This document shows, one piece after another, positions 42,936-57,300 of a stretch of DNA of 64,000 nucleotides; position 1 is the stretch's first letter, and the number at the start of each line of letters is the position of its first letter. The notes under the pieces were generated by a model, which saw only the letters and a program-made list of their open reading frames with translations, was not told where the DNA came from and made no database searches. A program made the position numbers and the translations under genes. Source of the DNA: Symsagittifera roscoffensis. Lineage: Eukaryota; Xenacoelomorpha; Acoela; Convolutidae. The DNA is taken from assembly GCF_963678635.1 (NCBI RefSeq), contig NC_087065.1, forward strand, positions 72,425,345 through 72,489,344, given 5' to 3'.

Positions 42936-43965
42936 AAAACAGAGACTCTACCGAAAACCTAAGGAGAAATCGTCCCAAAGCAAACGCAAATTTGCTCAAC
43001 TGCACGAGAAAAGAGGAAAGAGGAAATCTCTGTTGCATTGGCTAAGACGAGACAAAAAAAATTTACTCAAAATGCTCCCAAACGCCTTTCTGAGGCAAAA
43101 AAAGTACACCAGAACAAATTATCAGATTTTGTAAGCCCAACCATTCCAACTAAAAAAGCAGCTTCTCCCAGTAAAGCACAAGGACGCCACTAAAAATGGA
43201 ATATTTTTGTGGCAGGCAAAACGCTAAAAGGAAATAACTAGTTTGAAGCAATTTTCATTGACCTCAATTTTAAATTTGAGCAACGCTAACAACTTTCAAT
43301 TTGAAAGAAACTCATGCAAAAATATTAGAAGAGCCAACATAAGCTAACCTATAAAAAAAGGCTCAGTGGTGCGATTGATTAATTTTTATGGCTGGTCGTG
43401 GCGCTACAAAAATGGAAGGTTTCAAACAAAACTTCATCTTAACGTCAACTTTACTTGAGAAACTTGATATTATTTTTCTAACTGCGAGTTTTGTCCTAAC
43501 GGAACATACAATGGGTTTTCGTTTTTGATTCTCTAATCAGGCTGCGAAATGAGTTCGAGGTCGCCCAATTAGAAGAATTTTCTTGCGAAAGTATCAGTAT
43601 GCAACGAGTGAAATCTCCGAAAGCGAACTATCACCATAAAAGTGCAATTTTGCATTTGATTGGATGTTGATGTTTTTCATCTTTCGCAAATTCCAACATC
43701 CCAATAGAAGAAAATGGGGATGTAGCAATTAGCAATAGAAATAGCGATCAAAATGTACTTTCTCCGGAAAAACCTGGCGAGCACAATATATTTATTCGAT
43801 TTCAAAATTGGAAAAAATCAGTTTGGGCTTTAATGGTTGATTAAAATTTACAAGAAACTTTGTGTGCAGAACAGTTAACAAACACAAATAACGAACTTCT
43901 GATTTCCGACACAAAAGCACAGGAGACGCGAATTTTTCGTTTATCCGCAACTGTAAAAAAACACA
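42936..43965. other. Spacer without a recognised gene
   Basis: AT-rich, with short ORFs only. The hAT-like 42610 fragment lies to the left and the satellite region to the right. Confidence 0.4.
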
Positions 43966-44260
43966 AAATTGCTCATAGGGACAAAGGGCCGTGCAAAAAT
44001 TTCTATGGCATAACACCGCCCTATTTTTCATTGCGAACGAAAAAAAAAGAATACACAATTCAAACAATTTTCATAAAAAGCTGGCTATAAATAGACTAAC
44101 ACGTGCCAAATAAAAAAGTGAATACACAATGCAAACAATTTCCATCGAAAGCTGGCTCTAGTTAGCCTAACAAGCACAAACGAAAAAATTAATATTCAAT
44201 GCAAACAGTTTTTATTGAAAACTGGCTATACATAGCCTAACTAGTGCCAACAAAAAATTC
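43966..44260. repeat. Satellite outpost with duplicated leader
   Basis: From about 44052 come three 71-bp satellite monomers (GAATACACAATGCAAACAATTT...GCTGGCTATA...GCCTAAC..GTGCCAACGAAAAA). The preceding 80 bp (GCTCATAGGGACAAAGGGCC...ATAACACCGCC...TTGCGAACGAAAA) recur at 45369-45440 in front of the next block, so leader plus satellite was copied as a unit. Confidence 0.75.
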
Positions 44261-44760
44261 CATAATACTCCAGTTTTTGGAATTCCATCAATCCCAAATA
44301 CTGATCAATATTTAGGATCGATGTAATCCCAAAAACTGATATAAAATGACGATATGTTCTGCGGCGTGTTTCTAAGCACTCTCAACTCAATGACTTCAAA
44401 TAGTGAATTTATTTCATATTTTTTCCACAATACTCCGGTTTTTGGGATTCCATCACTTCCAAATACCGATCAATATTTGGGGTCGATGTAAACCCAAAAA
44501 CTGATATAAATTGACGATATGTTCTGCGGCGTGTTTCTAAGCACTCTCAACTCAATGACTCCAAATACTGAATTTATTTCATATTTTTTCACAAAACTCC
44601 AGTATTTGGAATTCCATCAATCCCAAACACTGACCAATATTTGGGATCGATGTAACCTCAATTACTGATATAAATCGGCAAAATTCTTTGTGTTGCGTAT
44701 TCTAAATACTCTCAACCCAATGATTCCAAGAAAGGAATTTATTCGGTGTTGTGTTTCCAA
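44261..44760. repeat. Tandem repeat, three copies of about 165 bp
   Basis: Units begin near 44261, 44426 and 44590, each starting CA(T/C)AATACTCC-like and containing GATCAATATTTGGGATCGATGTAA-type and GTGTTTCTAAGCACTCTCAACTCAATGA-type words. The first two are close to identical; the third has diverged. No ORF. Confidence 0.8.
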
Positions 44761-45368
44761 AACTGCGATCCTAAAAATTGTTTGCTGTCTTATGTATCCC
44801 ATTTACTAAAAGATGACATCCACCGATTTAGTTAACTAATGATATAAGATATGTTCGTGGATTTCACTAACAATGGTCATGTCCTTGCTTTTAAAATCCT
44901 CATTGCTAGAGATAAGAATTCCAGCTCTAAATTTAAATGTTTCATATGCAAGAACAGTAATAAACAGAATTCGGAATCCACTAACAGTTTGCGGGTTCTA
45001 CTTTTATTGCGGATTCCACTCACATCCTGCGGAATCCACTAGCTGTTGCGGAAACCAGAAAAAGTGTCCATATTTGCTTGTTGCGGAATCCGCGACACAA
45101 CAATTGTACCGACAAAACTTACGTTACAGTGATTTTTCCGTAGAATCCACGGAATTTTTGTAACTGGAATCCACTTTCATTTTGGAAATTATTTAAAGGT
45201 AAGTAATTGGAATCCAGGAACATACAGACACAAAATTATGCGCCTACTCAGTGCACATTTTGGCTTAGTAATAAAAGTAGTATAATCAGGAGATTGAATT
45301 TTTCTATGTGAGGCTATGGAAAAAGCGGAAAAGGCTATCAAAATCTACTTTCTCAGGCAAACACAAAT
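44761..45368. other. Spacer with scattered GCGGAATCCAC words
   Basis: Between 44965 and 45180 the word GGAATCCAC or a variant occurs at least seven times at irregular spacing, suggesting a decayed short repeat. No gene seen. Confidence 0.4.
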
Positions 45369-45774
45369 TATGCTCATAGGGACAAGGGGTCGTGCCAAAA
45401 ATTCCATCGCATAACACCGCCTAAATTTTGATTGCGAACGAAAAATAAGGAATTAAAAATGGAAACAATTTCATCGAAAGCTGGCTATACATGGACCAGT
45501 GCCAACGAAAAAAGTGAATACACAAAGCAAACACTTTCATCTAAAGCTGGCTATAGATAGCCTAACCAAAGCCAACGAAAAAGAAACAAATATGCAATGC
45601 AAACTATTTTCATCGAAAACTGGCTACAAGTGGCCTAAAAAGCGTTAACGAAAAACATAATACACAATGGAAGCAATTTTCATCAAAAACTGGCTATAAC
45701 CAGCCTAACAAGCAATGACGAAAAACATAAATACACAATAGAAACAATTTTCAGCGAAAGCTGGCTATACATAG
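45369..45774. repeat. Satellite block, about 70-bp monomer, cut by an insertion
   Basis: Starts with the duplicated leader (see 43966-44260), then about five monomers. It stops mid-monomer at CATACATAG, and the array resumes near 47944 with CTAACATGCGCCAACG. The LTR-like block 45775-47889 therefore interrupted an existing array. Confidence 0.75.
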
Positions 45775-47943
45775 TGTAGAATTTGTGATTCTACTGTAAT
45801 ACATGCTATAGTAACCTGAGCGTTAGATTGATTCGTCAGTAAGCTAAGTAGCAGAGTAAACCTTTGATTAAGTTGCAAAATCGACCAAAACAAACAGAGA
45901 CTAAGCAGGATTTTAAAACAGGACCGATTTTGCAAACCCCCCCCCCAATAGAAACTACTGGGGCTAGCTTTATGAAACTCATAGGACGGATACTAGAGAT
46001 GATTTGACCCGGGCTTACAAAAATCCAGACCCTTTGGACCCCCCGGCCCCAAGTGATAACGGTTCCCGGAAGTGCAAACGGCCCTATCAGAACTCGGTAA
46101 CTAGCAATTGAATTGCAACCAAAATCTAGTATGTTGTAGGCCTAGTTGAGGGAAGCTTAAGTTTGGAACCCCAGACCCCTATGACGCCATACTTCCGGTT
46201 TTATGCCCACCCCTAACTTCCGGAAGTCGTTTCTCGGCCTCCATTGAGCGCAGGGAGCTGAAACTTGGAGGGATGATACGTAGTGACAAGATCCATCTTG
46301 TTTTATAATTTGAATCAAATCCGGCGGTTGGGCCAGAAGCTAAAACATCCCCTTAGACCGGAAATAAGCAATTTACGCGGAATGATGAACGATGGAATAA
46401 AGATTTTATTGCGGCAATCGTCATAAAATACGAACCCCGAATAAAATTCCCTTGTGAGTGAAAACCCTCCGACAACTCCTTCCGGTGTTAATAGTATTTT
46501 CCGGAAAAAGTGATAATGGACCTTAAAAATGGGATAACTTGTGAAGTATTAATAGGATTTGAATGAAACTTGGTAGTTAAAATCCCCATGGGATTTTGAA
46601 CCCAAATATAGAAATTTGACCTCGGTTGACTTCTGGGTGACCTTAAGTTGACCTTTGGGCGTTTTCACCCTAAAATTGAATGGAAAACCCCGAGATTACC
46701 ACCGGAAAGTGGCGTATTCCCCAGCCCAACCCCTGGAAATGAAAATGGGTCACCTTGCTAAAAATTGGGAGGAACACTTATATATTGGGAATTACATTGC
46801 AACCTTGGAGTAGTGGATTTAATTCAAAGTGGACTTGGTAAACATTATAGCATTTTAACTAGACTAAAGAAAAGTAGTCCCAGAGAAAATTGATAGTAAT
46901 AGAAGTGTAGCATAAGAATAAGGTCTCCTAAATCGTATGAACGGACGGGGATTTTACTTGGCTTCACTGAAGTGACTTTTTGGCTTGATTTGACCCCTAA
47001 TAGACGAAATACCTTACCTTGATAGCTAGAAGGTCGGGGATTCGAATAGAGTACCGATAGAAAATTTAGATGCCTGAAATGAATTAGCTACCCATAAAAA
47101 GGGTATCCCTCTACCCTTAGGAGGTCGGAACGTTAACGGGATATTTAAAATAAAGACCTTGGGAGGATTACTGGGTAAAAATAGCATGGTTTAGAGGTTA
47201 GTTGAACTCGAGGGCTGAAGTCACTGAGGTCAGGAACTGGTTGTATGACATTTGTTTGCTTGGTCAGGGGGAGGGATTTAGCCTTAAAACATGTGCGGAC
47301 GGGTGTTTTAAGCGGATGTCAGGACTGATAGGGAATGGAGTGACTTAACTAAAACTGAGTGTAAAGAAAGATAAGGAATTGGAGGGTCCTGTAGAGCCTG
47401 TAAGAGTCAGAACAGTTGTTAACTACTTTTAAGAGTAGTTTGTTCTCAGTTAGTTAGTGAGAATAATTATTGCTAGCGAATGGAGTAGTTGGTTCTCGAA
47501 GTAAGAGAACAACTGTTGCACAAATAGTAGATAGTTGCTTCTCGTCAGAGATTCTCTAGAGAGAGAATAGTTCGGTATTAGTGGAGTTAGCTGGAAATTG
47601 ATTGCAATAAGGCAATTTATGCTAATAAATCGCCGACCCTTTCCTTTTGATTTGATTATTAGATTATAACCTGGCCACTTAGAGCCCTCCGTAATCAGAC
47701 GTATAATCATCTGAAATAAATTACAATTAGAAACTCCTGCGATTGTATTGAGTAAACAAGACAGCCAGAAGAGCAATACACAAAAAGAGCAAGCACCAGA
47801 GAGCAATACAGGACTTTTGCCACCAAATCAACACTTTTGGGATTGTAGAAAGTAGTGAGTCTATGTTGCCCCGCTAAATTAATCAACCATGGGACCACTT
47901 TGCGGTGTCGTTAGGAAAAAAAGAACGAATCTAGAGAAGAATT
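45775..47943 (+). mobile_element. Long LTR-like insertion (about 2.1 kb) in the satellite
   Basis: Sharp change to GC-richer, non-repetitive sequence at TGTAGAATTTG (45775). At 47889-47890 AATCAACCA is followed directly by TGGGACCACTTTGCGGTGTCGTTAGG, which looks like an LTR end plus primer-binding site. A 2,115-bp LTR followed by about 55 bp of leader is my preferred reading, that is, a truncated or recombined retrotransposon. There is no transposon protein; the 118-codon minus-strand ORF at 47450-47806 has no known domain. The partner LTR is absent, so this remains an inference. Confidence 0.45.
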
Positions 47944-50900
47944 CCGCTAACTCTCCACCTAAACTAACATGCGCCAACGAAAAAAGTGAATACGCAATGC
48001 AAATAATTTTCATCGAAAGCTGGCTATAGCTAGCCTCACCAGTGCCACCGAAAACATTGAATCCACAAAAAAATCTCATCGAAAGCTGGGTATACCTAGC
48101 CTAACAGGAGCCAACGAAAAAACTCAATACACAAGGGAAGTAATTCTCATCGAAAGCTGGCTAATGATAGCATAGCAAGTGCCAACAAACTCATCGAAAA
48201 CACAATGCAAACAAAATTAATCGAAAGCTGTCTATACATTGGCTAACAAGTGCCAACGAAATGAAAGAGTTCACAAAATATAATAATCGTTTTCATTGCA
48301 AGCTGGGTATACACTGCCTAACATGAGCCATCGAAAAAAATGAATACACAATGCAAACAATTTTCATCGAAAGCGCGCTCTATTTAGCCTAACAAGTACA
48401 AACGAAAAAAAAAGAAGTCACAAAGCAAACAATGACAATGTTTTTCAAAAACTGGCTATACATAGCCTAACCAACGCCAACAAAAAAAAATCTATTTACA
48501 ATGCGAAATATTTTCATCGAAAAGTGGCTACACATGGCCTAATAAAGGTTAACGAAAAACGTAACACACAATGGAAACAATTTTCATCGAAAGTGGGCTA
48601 TACATAGCAAAAAGTGCCAACGAAAAAATTGAATACACACTTGCAACAGTTTTCATCGGAAGCTGGCTAAACATAGCCTAACAAGTGCCAACGAAAGAAA
48701 TGAACACAAAATGCAAATAAGTTCAATCGAAAGCTAGCTAAACATAGCCTAACAAGCTGACTATACATAGCCTAATAAGTGCCAACGAAAAAAACTTCAC
48801 AATTAAAACAAAACTTATCGAAAATTGGCCATACACAGCCTAGCAAAAGCCAACGAAAAAAATGAATAAACAATGAAAACATTTTTCTTCAAAAACAGGC
48901 TATACAGACCCTAGCAAGTGGCAACGAAAAAAAATCATACAAAATGCAAAATAATTCATTGAAGTCGGCTATACATAGAATAAAAACTGTTAGCGAGAAA
49001 AAATGAATGCGCAATGCAAATAATTTTCATCGAAAGCTGGCTATAGTTAGCCTAACCAGTGCCACCGAAAACACTGATTCCACGAAAAAAATTTCATCTG
49101 AAGCTTGATATTTGTAGCCTAACATGAGCCAACGAAAAAAACTAAATACACAATGGAAGTACTTCTCATCAAAAGCTGGCTAATGATAGCAGAGCAAGTG
49201 CCAACAAACTCATTGAAAATACAATGCAAGCAATATGAATCGACAGCTGTCTATTCTTTAGCTAACAAGTGATAACGAAAAAAGTGAATCCACAAAAAAA
49301 AATAATTTTCATTGGATGCTGGGTATACACTGCCTAACATGAGCCAACGAAAAAAAAATGAATACACAAAGGAAGCACTTCTCATCGAATGCTGGCTAAT
49401 CATAGCATAATAAGTGCCATAAAAACATTGAATACACAATGCGAACACTTTTCTTCGAAGGCGTGCTCTATTTAGCCTAACCAGTACAAAAGAAAAAAAA
49501 AGAAGTCACAAAGCAAATAATGTTTATCAAGAACTGGCTACACATAACCTAACCAACGCCAACAAAAGGAAAACGAAAATACAATGCGAAAAATTTTCAT
49601 CGTAAACTGGCTACACACTGCCTAACAAGTGTTAATAAAAAACATAATACACAATGGAAACAATTTTCATCGAAAGTGGGCTATACATATCCTAACAAGT
49701 GCCAACGAAAGAATTGAACACAAAATGCAATTAATTGTAGTCGAAAGCTAGCTAAAAATAGCCTAAAAAGCTGACTATATACAGCCTAATAAGTGTCAAC
49801 AAAAAAAAATTTCACAATGAAAACAAAACTTATCGATAATTGGCCATACACAGCCTAACAAGTGCTAACGAAAAAAATAAATAAACAATGGAAACAAAAT
49901 TTATCAAAAACTGGCTATACAAAACCTAGCAAGTGCCAATGAAAAAACAATAATACACAATGCAAAATATTTCATCGAAGCCGGCTATACATAGCATAAA
50001 AACTGTCAACGAGAAAAAATTAATGCTCAATGCAAATACTTTTCATCGAAACCTGGCTATAGTTAGCCTAACCAGTGCCACCGAAAACACTGAATCCAGG
50101 AAAAAAATTTCATCTGAAGCTGGGTATACATAGCCTAACATGAGCGAACGAAAAAACTAAATACACAATGGAATTACTTCTCATCGAAAGCTGTCTAATG
50201 ATAGCAGAGCAAGTACCAACAAACTCATTGAAAATATAATGCAAACCTTATGAATCGACAGCTGTCTATACATTGGCTAACAAGTGCCAACAAAAAAAAT
50301 GAATCCACAAAAAATAAAAACTTTCATTGGAAGCTGGGTATACACTGCCTAGCATGAGTCAACAAAAAAATTGAATACACAATGAAAACACTTCTCATCG
50401 AAAGCTGGCTAATCATAGCATAGCGAGTGCCAAGGAAAACATTGAATACACAGTGCAAACAATCTAAACCGAAAGCTGTCTATTCTTTGACTAACAAGTG
50501 ATAAGGAAAAAAGTGAATCAACAAAAAAAAATTTCATTGGAAGCTGAGTATCCATTGCCTAACATGAGCCAACAAAACAATTGTATACAAAATGGAAACA
50601 CTTCTCAACGAAAAAAGGCTAATTATAGCAAAACGAGTGCCAAGAAAAGCATGGAATACTCAATGAAAACAAAATTAATCGAAAGCTGTCTATACATTGG
50701 CTAACAAGTGCCAACGAAAAAATGAATTCACAAAAAAAAATCAATTTTCTTTGGAAGCTGGGTATCCATTGCCTAACATGAGCCAACAAAAATTTTGAGT
50801 ACAAAATGGAAACACTTCTCATCGAAAGCTGGCTAATGATAGCATAACAAGTGTCAGTAAAATCATTGAATATACATTGCAAACAAAACTAATCGAAAGC

Positions 50901-51385
50901 TGTCTATACATCGGCTAACATGTTCCAACGAAAACAGTGCATCCACAAAAAAATTTCGTCGGAAGTTGGGTACACATAGCCTTACACGAGCCAACGGAAA
51001 AATTTAATACACAATGGAAATACTTCTCATGGAAAGCTGGCTAATGATAGCATAACACGTGTCAATAAACTCGTTGAATATACATTGCAAACAAAATTAA
51101 TCGAAAGCTGTCTATAGATCGGCTAACAAGTGCCAACGAAAGAAATGAATCCACGAAAAATAACTTTTCCCATCGGATGCTGGGTATACATAGCCTAACA
51201 TGAGCCAACAAAACAATTGTATACAAAATGGAAACACTTCTCAACGAAAAAAGGCTAATTATAGCAAAACGAGTGCCAAGAAAAGCATGGAATACTCAAT
51301 GAAAACAAAATTAATCGAAAGCTGTCTATACATTGGCTAACAAGTGCCAACGAAAAAAAAAATTAATCCACAAAAAAAATAATCT

Positions 51386-54300
51386 TTTTTTGGAAGCTGA
51401 GTATCCATTGCCTAACATGAGCCAACAAAAAATTTGAGTACAAAAAGAAAACACTTCTCATCGAAAGCTGGCTAATCATAGCATAAAGAGTGCAAAGGAA
51501 AACATTGAATACACAATGCAAACATTTTTCCATCGAAAGCTGTCTATACATTGGCTAACATGTGCCAACAAAAAAAATACAACCACAAAAAAAAACAATT
51601 TTTATTGGAAGCTTGGTATACATTGCCTAAAAAGAGCCAACAAAAAAATTGAATACAAAGTGGAAACACTTTTCATCGAAAGCTGGCTAATGATAGCATA
51701 ACAAGTGTCAATAAAATCATTGAATATACATTGCAAACAAAACTAATCGAAAGCTGTCGATACATCGGCTAACATGTTCCAACGAAAACAGTGCATCCAC
51801 AAAAAAAATTCGTCGGAAGTTGGGTACACATAGCCTTACATGAGCCAACGAAAAAATTTAATACACAATGGAAATACTTCTCATGGAAAGCTGGCTAATG
51901 ATAGCATAACACGTGTCAATAAACTCGTTGAATATACATTGCAAACAAAATTAATCGAAAGCTGTCTATAGATCGGCTAACAAGTGCCAACGAAAGAAAT
52001 GAATCCACGAAAAATAACTTTTCCCATCGGATGCTGGGTATACATAGCCTAACATGAGTCAACAAAAAAATTGAATACACAATGGAACCACATCTCATCC
52101 AAAGCTGGCTATACCCTAAAAAACAAGTACCAACAAAAAATGATTGGGTAGTGCCAATAGTTTTCATCGAAAGCAAGCTGTACTTGGCGTAAAAAGTACC
52201 AACGAAAAGAATGAATACACAGTCCAAACATTATTCTACGAAAGCTGGCTAATCTTAGCTTAACAAGTGCTAAGGAAAACATTGAGTACACTATGCAAAC
52301 AATCTTAATCGAAAAATGTCTATTCTTTGGCTAACAAGTGCCAGCGAAAAAAATGAATCCACAAAAAAAGTTTTTCATTGGAAGCTGGGTATCCATTGCC
52401 TAACATGAGCCAACAAAACATTTGAATACACAATCGAAACACTTCTCATCGAGAGCTGGCTAATCATAGCATAGCGAGTGCCAAGTAAAAACATTGAATA
52501 CACAGTGCAAACAATCTAAACCAAAAGCTGTCTATTTTTTGGCTAACAAGTGATAACGAAAAAAATAAATCGACAAAAAAAGTTATTTTCATTGGAAGCT
52601 GAGTATCCATTGCCTAACATGAGCCAACAAAACATCGTATACAAAATGGAAACACTTCTCATTGAAAGCTGGCTAATCATAGCATAACGAGTGCCAAGGA
52701 GAAAATTGAATACACAATGAAAACAAAATTAATCGAAAGCTGTCTATACATTGGCTAACAAGTGCCAACGAAAAAAAAGAAATTTCCTTTGGAAGCTGGG
52801 TATACATAGCCTAACATGAGTCAACACAAAAAAAAATGAAAACACAATGGAAACACTTCTCACCGAAAGCTAGCTAATCATAGCATAGCGAGTGCCAATG
52901 AAAACATTGAATACACAATGCAAACAATCTAAACCGAAAGCTGTCTGTTTTTTGGCTAACAAGTGATAACGAAAAAAAAGAATCGACAAAAAAAATTATT
53001 TTCATTGGAAGCTGAGTATCCATTGCCTAACAGGAGCCAACAAAACATTGTATACAAAATGGAAACACTTCTCATCAAAAGCTGGCTTATCATAGCAAAA
53101 CGACTGCCAAGAAAAGCATTCAATACTCAATGAAAACAATATTAATCGGAAGCTGTCTATACATTGGTTAACAAGTGTCAACGAAAAAAAGACCATTGTC
53201 TAAGATGAGCCATCAAAAATTTTGAGTTCAAAATTGAAACACTTCTCATCGAAAGCTGGCTAATCATAGCATAACGAGTGCCAAGGAAGACATTGAACAC
53301 ACCATGCAAACAATTTTCATCGAAAGATGTCTAAACATTGACTAACAAGTGCCAACGAAAAAAATATATATCCACGAAAAAAATATTTCATTGGAAGCTT
53401 GGTATACATTGCCTAACAAGAGCCAAGAAAAATATTGAATACCAAATGGAAACCCTTTTCATCGAAAGCTGGCTAATGATAGCATAACAAGTGTCAATAA
53501 AATCATTGAATATACATTGCAAACAAAACTAATCGAAAGCTGTCTATACATCGCTAACAAGTGCCAACGAAAACAGTGCATCCACAAAAAAAATTCGTCG
53601 AAGTTGGGTACACATAGTCTTACATGAGCCAACGGAAAAATTTAATACACAATGGAACTACTTCTCATGGAAAGCTGGCTAATGATAGCATAACACGTGT
53701 CAATAAAATCACTGAATATACATTGTATGCAAAATTAATCGAAAGCTGTCTTTACATCGGCTAACAAGTGCCAACGAAAGAAATGAATCCACAAAAAATA
53801 ATTTTTCCCCTTGGATGCTGGGTATACATAGCCTAACATAAGTCAACAGAAAAATTGAATACACAATGTAAACACATCTCCTCCAAGCTGGCTATACCCT
53901 AAATAACAAGTACCAACAAAAAAATGAATAAATAGTGCCAATAATTTTTATCGAAAGCAAGCTATACTTAGCGTAACAAGTACCAACGAAAAGAATGAAT
54001 ACACAGTCCAAACATTATTCTACGAAAGCTGGCTAATCTTAGCTTAACAAGCACCAACAACGAAAACATTGAGTACACAATGCAAACAATCTTAATCGAA
54101 AAACGTCTATTCTTTGGCTAACAAGTGCCAGCAAAAAAATGAATCCACAAAAAAAAATATTTTTCATTGGAAGCTGGGTATCTCTTGCCTAACATGAGCC
54201 AACAAAACTTTTGAATACAAAATGAAAACACTTCTCATCGTAAGCTGGCTAATCATAGCATAACGAGTGCCAAGAAAAACATTGAATACACAATGCAATT

Positions 54301-57300
54301 AATAATAATCGAAAGCTGTCTATACATTGGCTAACAAGTGCCAACGAAAAAAATGAATCCACAAAAAAACATTAATTTTCTTTGGAAGCTGGGTATACAT
54401 AGCCAAACATGAGTCAACAAAAAAATTGAATACACAATGGAAACTCCTCTCATCGAAAGCTGGCTAGTAAAAGCATAGCGAGTGCCAAGGAAAACATTGA
54501 ATACACAATGCAAACAATCTAAACCGAAAGCTGTCTATTCTTTGGCTGACAAGTGATAACGAAAAAAGTGAATCTACAAAAAAAAAATTTCTTTGGAAGC
54601 TGAGTATCCATTGCCTAACATGAGCCAACAAAACATTTGTATGCAAAATGGAAACACTTCTCATCGAAAGCTGGCTAATCATAGCAAAACGAGTGCCAAG
54701 AAAAGCAATGAATACTCAATGCAAACAAAATTAATCGAAAGCTGTCTATACATTGGCTAACAAGTGCTAACAAAAAAATGAATCCACAAAAAAAAATCAA
54801 TTTTCTTTGGAAGCTGGGTATCCATTGCCTAACATGAGCCAACGAAAATTTTGAATACAAAATGGAAACACTTCTCATCGAAAGCTGGCTACTCATATCA
54901 TAATGATTGCCACGGAAAACATAGAATACACAAGGCAATCAATATTAATCGAAAGCTGTCTATACATTGGCTAACAAGTGCTAACAAAAAAATGAATCCA
55001 CAAAAAAAAATCAATTTTCTTTGGAAGCTGGGTATCCATTGCCTAACATGAGCCAACAAAAATTTTGAGTACAAAATGGAAACACTTCTCATCGAAAGCT
55101 GGCTAATCATAGCATAGCGAGTGCCAAGGAAAACATTGAATACACAATGCAAGCAATTTTCAACGAAAGCTGTCTAAACATTGGCTAACAAGTGCCAACG
55201 AAAAAAATGTCTATCCACAAAAAAAAAACAATTTTCATTGGAAGCTTGGTATAGATTGCCTAACAAGAGCCAACGAAAATATTAAATGCAAAATGGAAAC
55301 ACTTTTCATTGAAAGCCGTCTAATGAAAGCATAACAAGTGTCAATAAAATTATTGAAAATACATTGCAAACAAAACTAACCGAAAGCTGTCTATACATCG
55401 GCTAACAAGTGCCAACGCAAAAAATAAAGCCACAAAAAAATAATTTTTTCCATTGGAAGCTGGTTATACATAGCCTAAATTGAGTCAACAAAAAAATTAA
55501 ATACACCATGGGAACACATCTCATCCAAAGTTGGCTATACTCTACATAACAAGTACAAACGAAAAAAAGAAAAAATAGTGCCAATAAATTTCATAGAAAA
55601 CAAGCTATACTTAGCGTAACACCAATGAAAAAAATGAATAAACAGTCCAAACATTGTTCTACAAAAGCTGGCTAATCTTAGCTTAACAAGTGCCAAGGAA
55701 AAAATTGAATACACAATGCAAACAATTTTAATCGAAAGCGGTCTATACATTGGCTAACAAGTGCCAACGAAAAAAATGAATCCACAAAAAAATTAGTTTG
55801 CTTTGAAAGCTGGATATACATAGCCTAACATGAGTCAACAAAAAATTGAACACAATAGAAATACTTCTCATCAAAAGCTGGCTAATCATAGCATAGCGAG
55901 TGCCAAGGAAAACATTGATTACACAATGCAAACAATACTAACCAAAAGCTGTCTATTCTTTGGCTAACAAGTGATAACGAAAAAAGTGAATCCACAAAAA
56001 AAATAAATTTCATTGGAAGCTGTGTATCCATTGCCTAACAGGAGCCAACAAAATTTTTGAGTACAAAATGGAAACACTTCTCATCGAAAGCTGGCTAATC
56101 ATAGCATAATGAGCACCAAGGAAAAAATTTAATAAACAACGCAAACAATTTTCATCGAAAGCTGTCTAAACATTGGCTAACAAGTGCCAACGAAAAAAAT
56201 AAATACCCAAAAAAATTATAAATTTCATTGGAATCTTAGCCTAACAAGTGCCAAGGAAAACATTGAATACATAATGCAAACAATTTTAATCGAAAGCTGT
56301 CTATACATTGGCTCACAAGTGCCAACGAAAAATTGAATCCTCAAAAAAAAATTAAATTGCTTTGGAAGCTGGGTATACATAGCCTTACATGAGTCAACAA
56401 AAAATTGAATACACAATCGAAACACTTCTCATCGAAAGCTGGCTAATCATAGCATAGCGAGTGCCAGGGAAAACATTGAAAACACAATGCAAACAATCTT
56501 AACCGAAAGCTGTCTATTCTTTGGCTAACCAGTGATAACGAAAAAAGTGAAACCACAAAAAAAAATTGCATTGGAAGCTGAGTATCCATTTCCTAACAAG
56601 AGCCAACGAAAATTTGAATTACAAAGTGGAAACACTTCTCATCGAAAGCTGGTTAATCATAGCATAACGATTGCCAAGGAAAACATTGGATACACAATGC
56701 AATCAATGTTAATCGAAAGCTGTCTATATATTGGCTAACAAGTGCCAACAAAAAAATGATTCCACAAAAAAAATCAATTTTCTTTGAAAGCTGGGTATCC
56801 ATTGCCTAACACGAGCCAACAACATTTTTGAGTACAAAATGGAAACACTTCTCAACGAAAGCTGGCTAATCATAGCATAACGAGTGCCAAGAAGAACATT
56901 GAATACACAATGCAAACAATTTTCATCAAAAGCTGTCTATACATTGGCTAACAAGTGCCAACGAAAAAATAAATCCACAAAAAAAGTTAATTTGCCTTGG
57001 AAGCTGGGTATACATAGCCTAACATGAGTCAACAAAATAATTGAATACAAAATGGAAACACTTCTCATCGAAAGCTGGCTAATCATAGCATAGCGAGTGC
57101 CAAGGAAAATTTTGAATACACAATGCAAACCATTTCCATCGAAAGCTGTCTAAACATTGGCTAACATGTGCTATCGAAAAAAAATATAACCAGAAGAATA
57201 ATAAATTTCATTGGAAATTTAGCTTAACAAGTGCCAAGGAAAACATTGAATACATAATGCAAACAATATTAATCGAAAGCTGTCTATACATTGGCTAACA

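Noticed and set aside
43860-44090. 76-codon ORF before the first satellite block
   Set aside because: It straddles the leader and the first monomer and has no protein features.
47030-47060. tRNA-like T arm (GGGGATTCGAATAG)
   Set aside because: No matching acceptor, D or anticodon arms around it.
47450-47806. 118-codon ORF in the LTR-like insertion
   Set aside because: It has a hydrophobic start but no domain and lies within what looks like LTR sequence.
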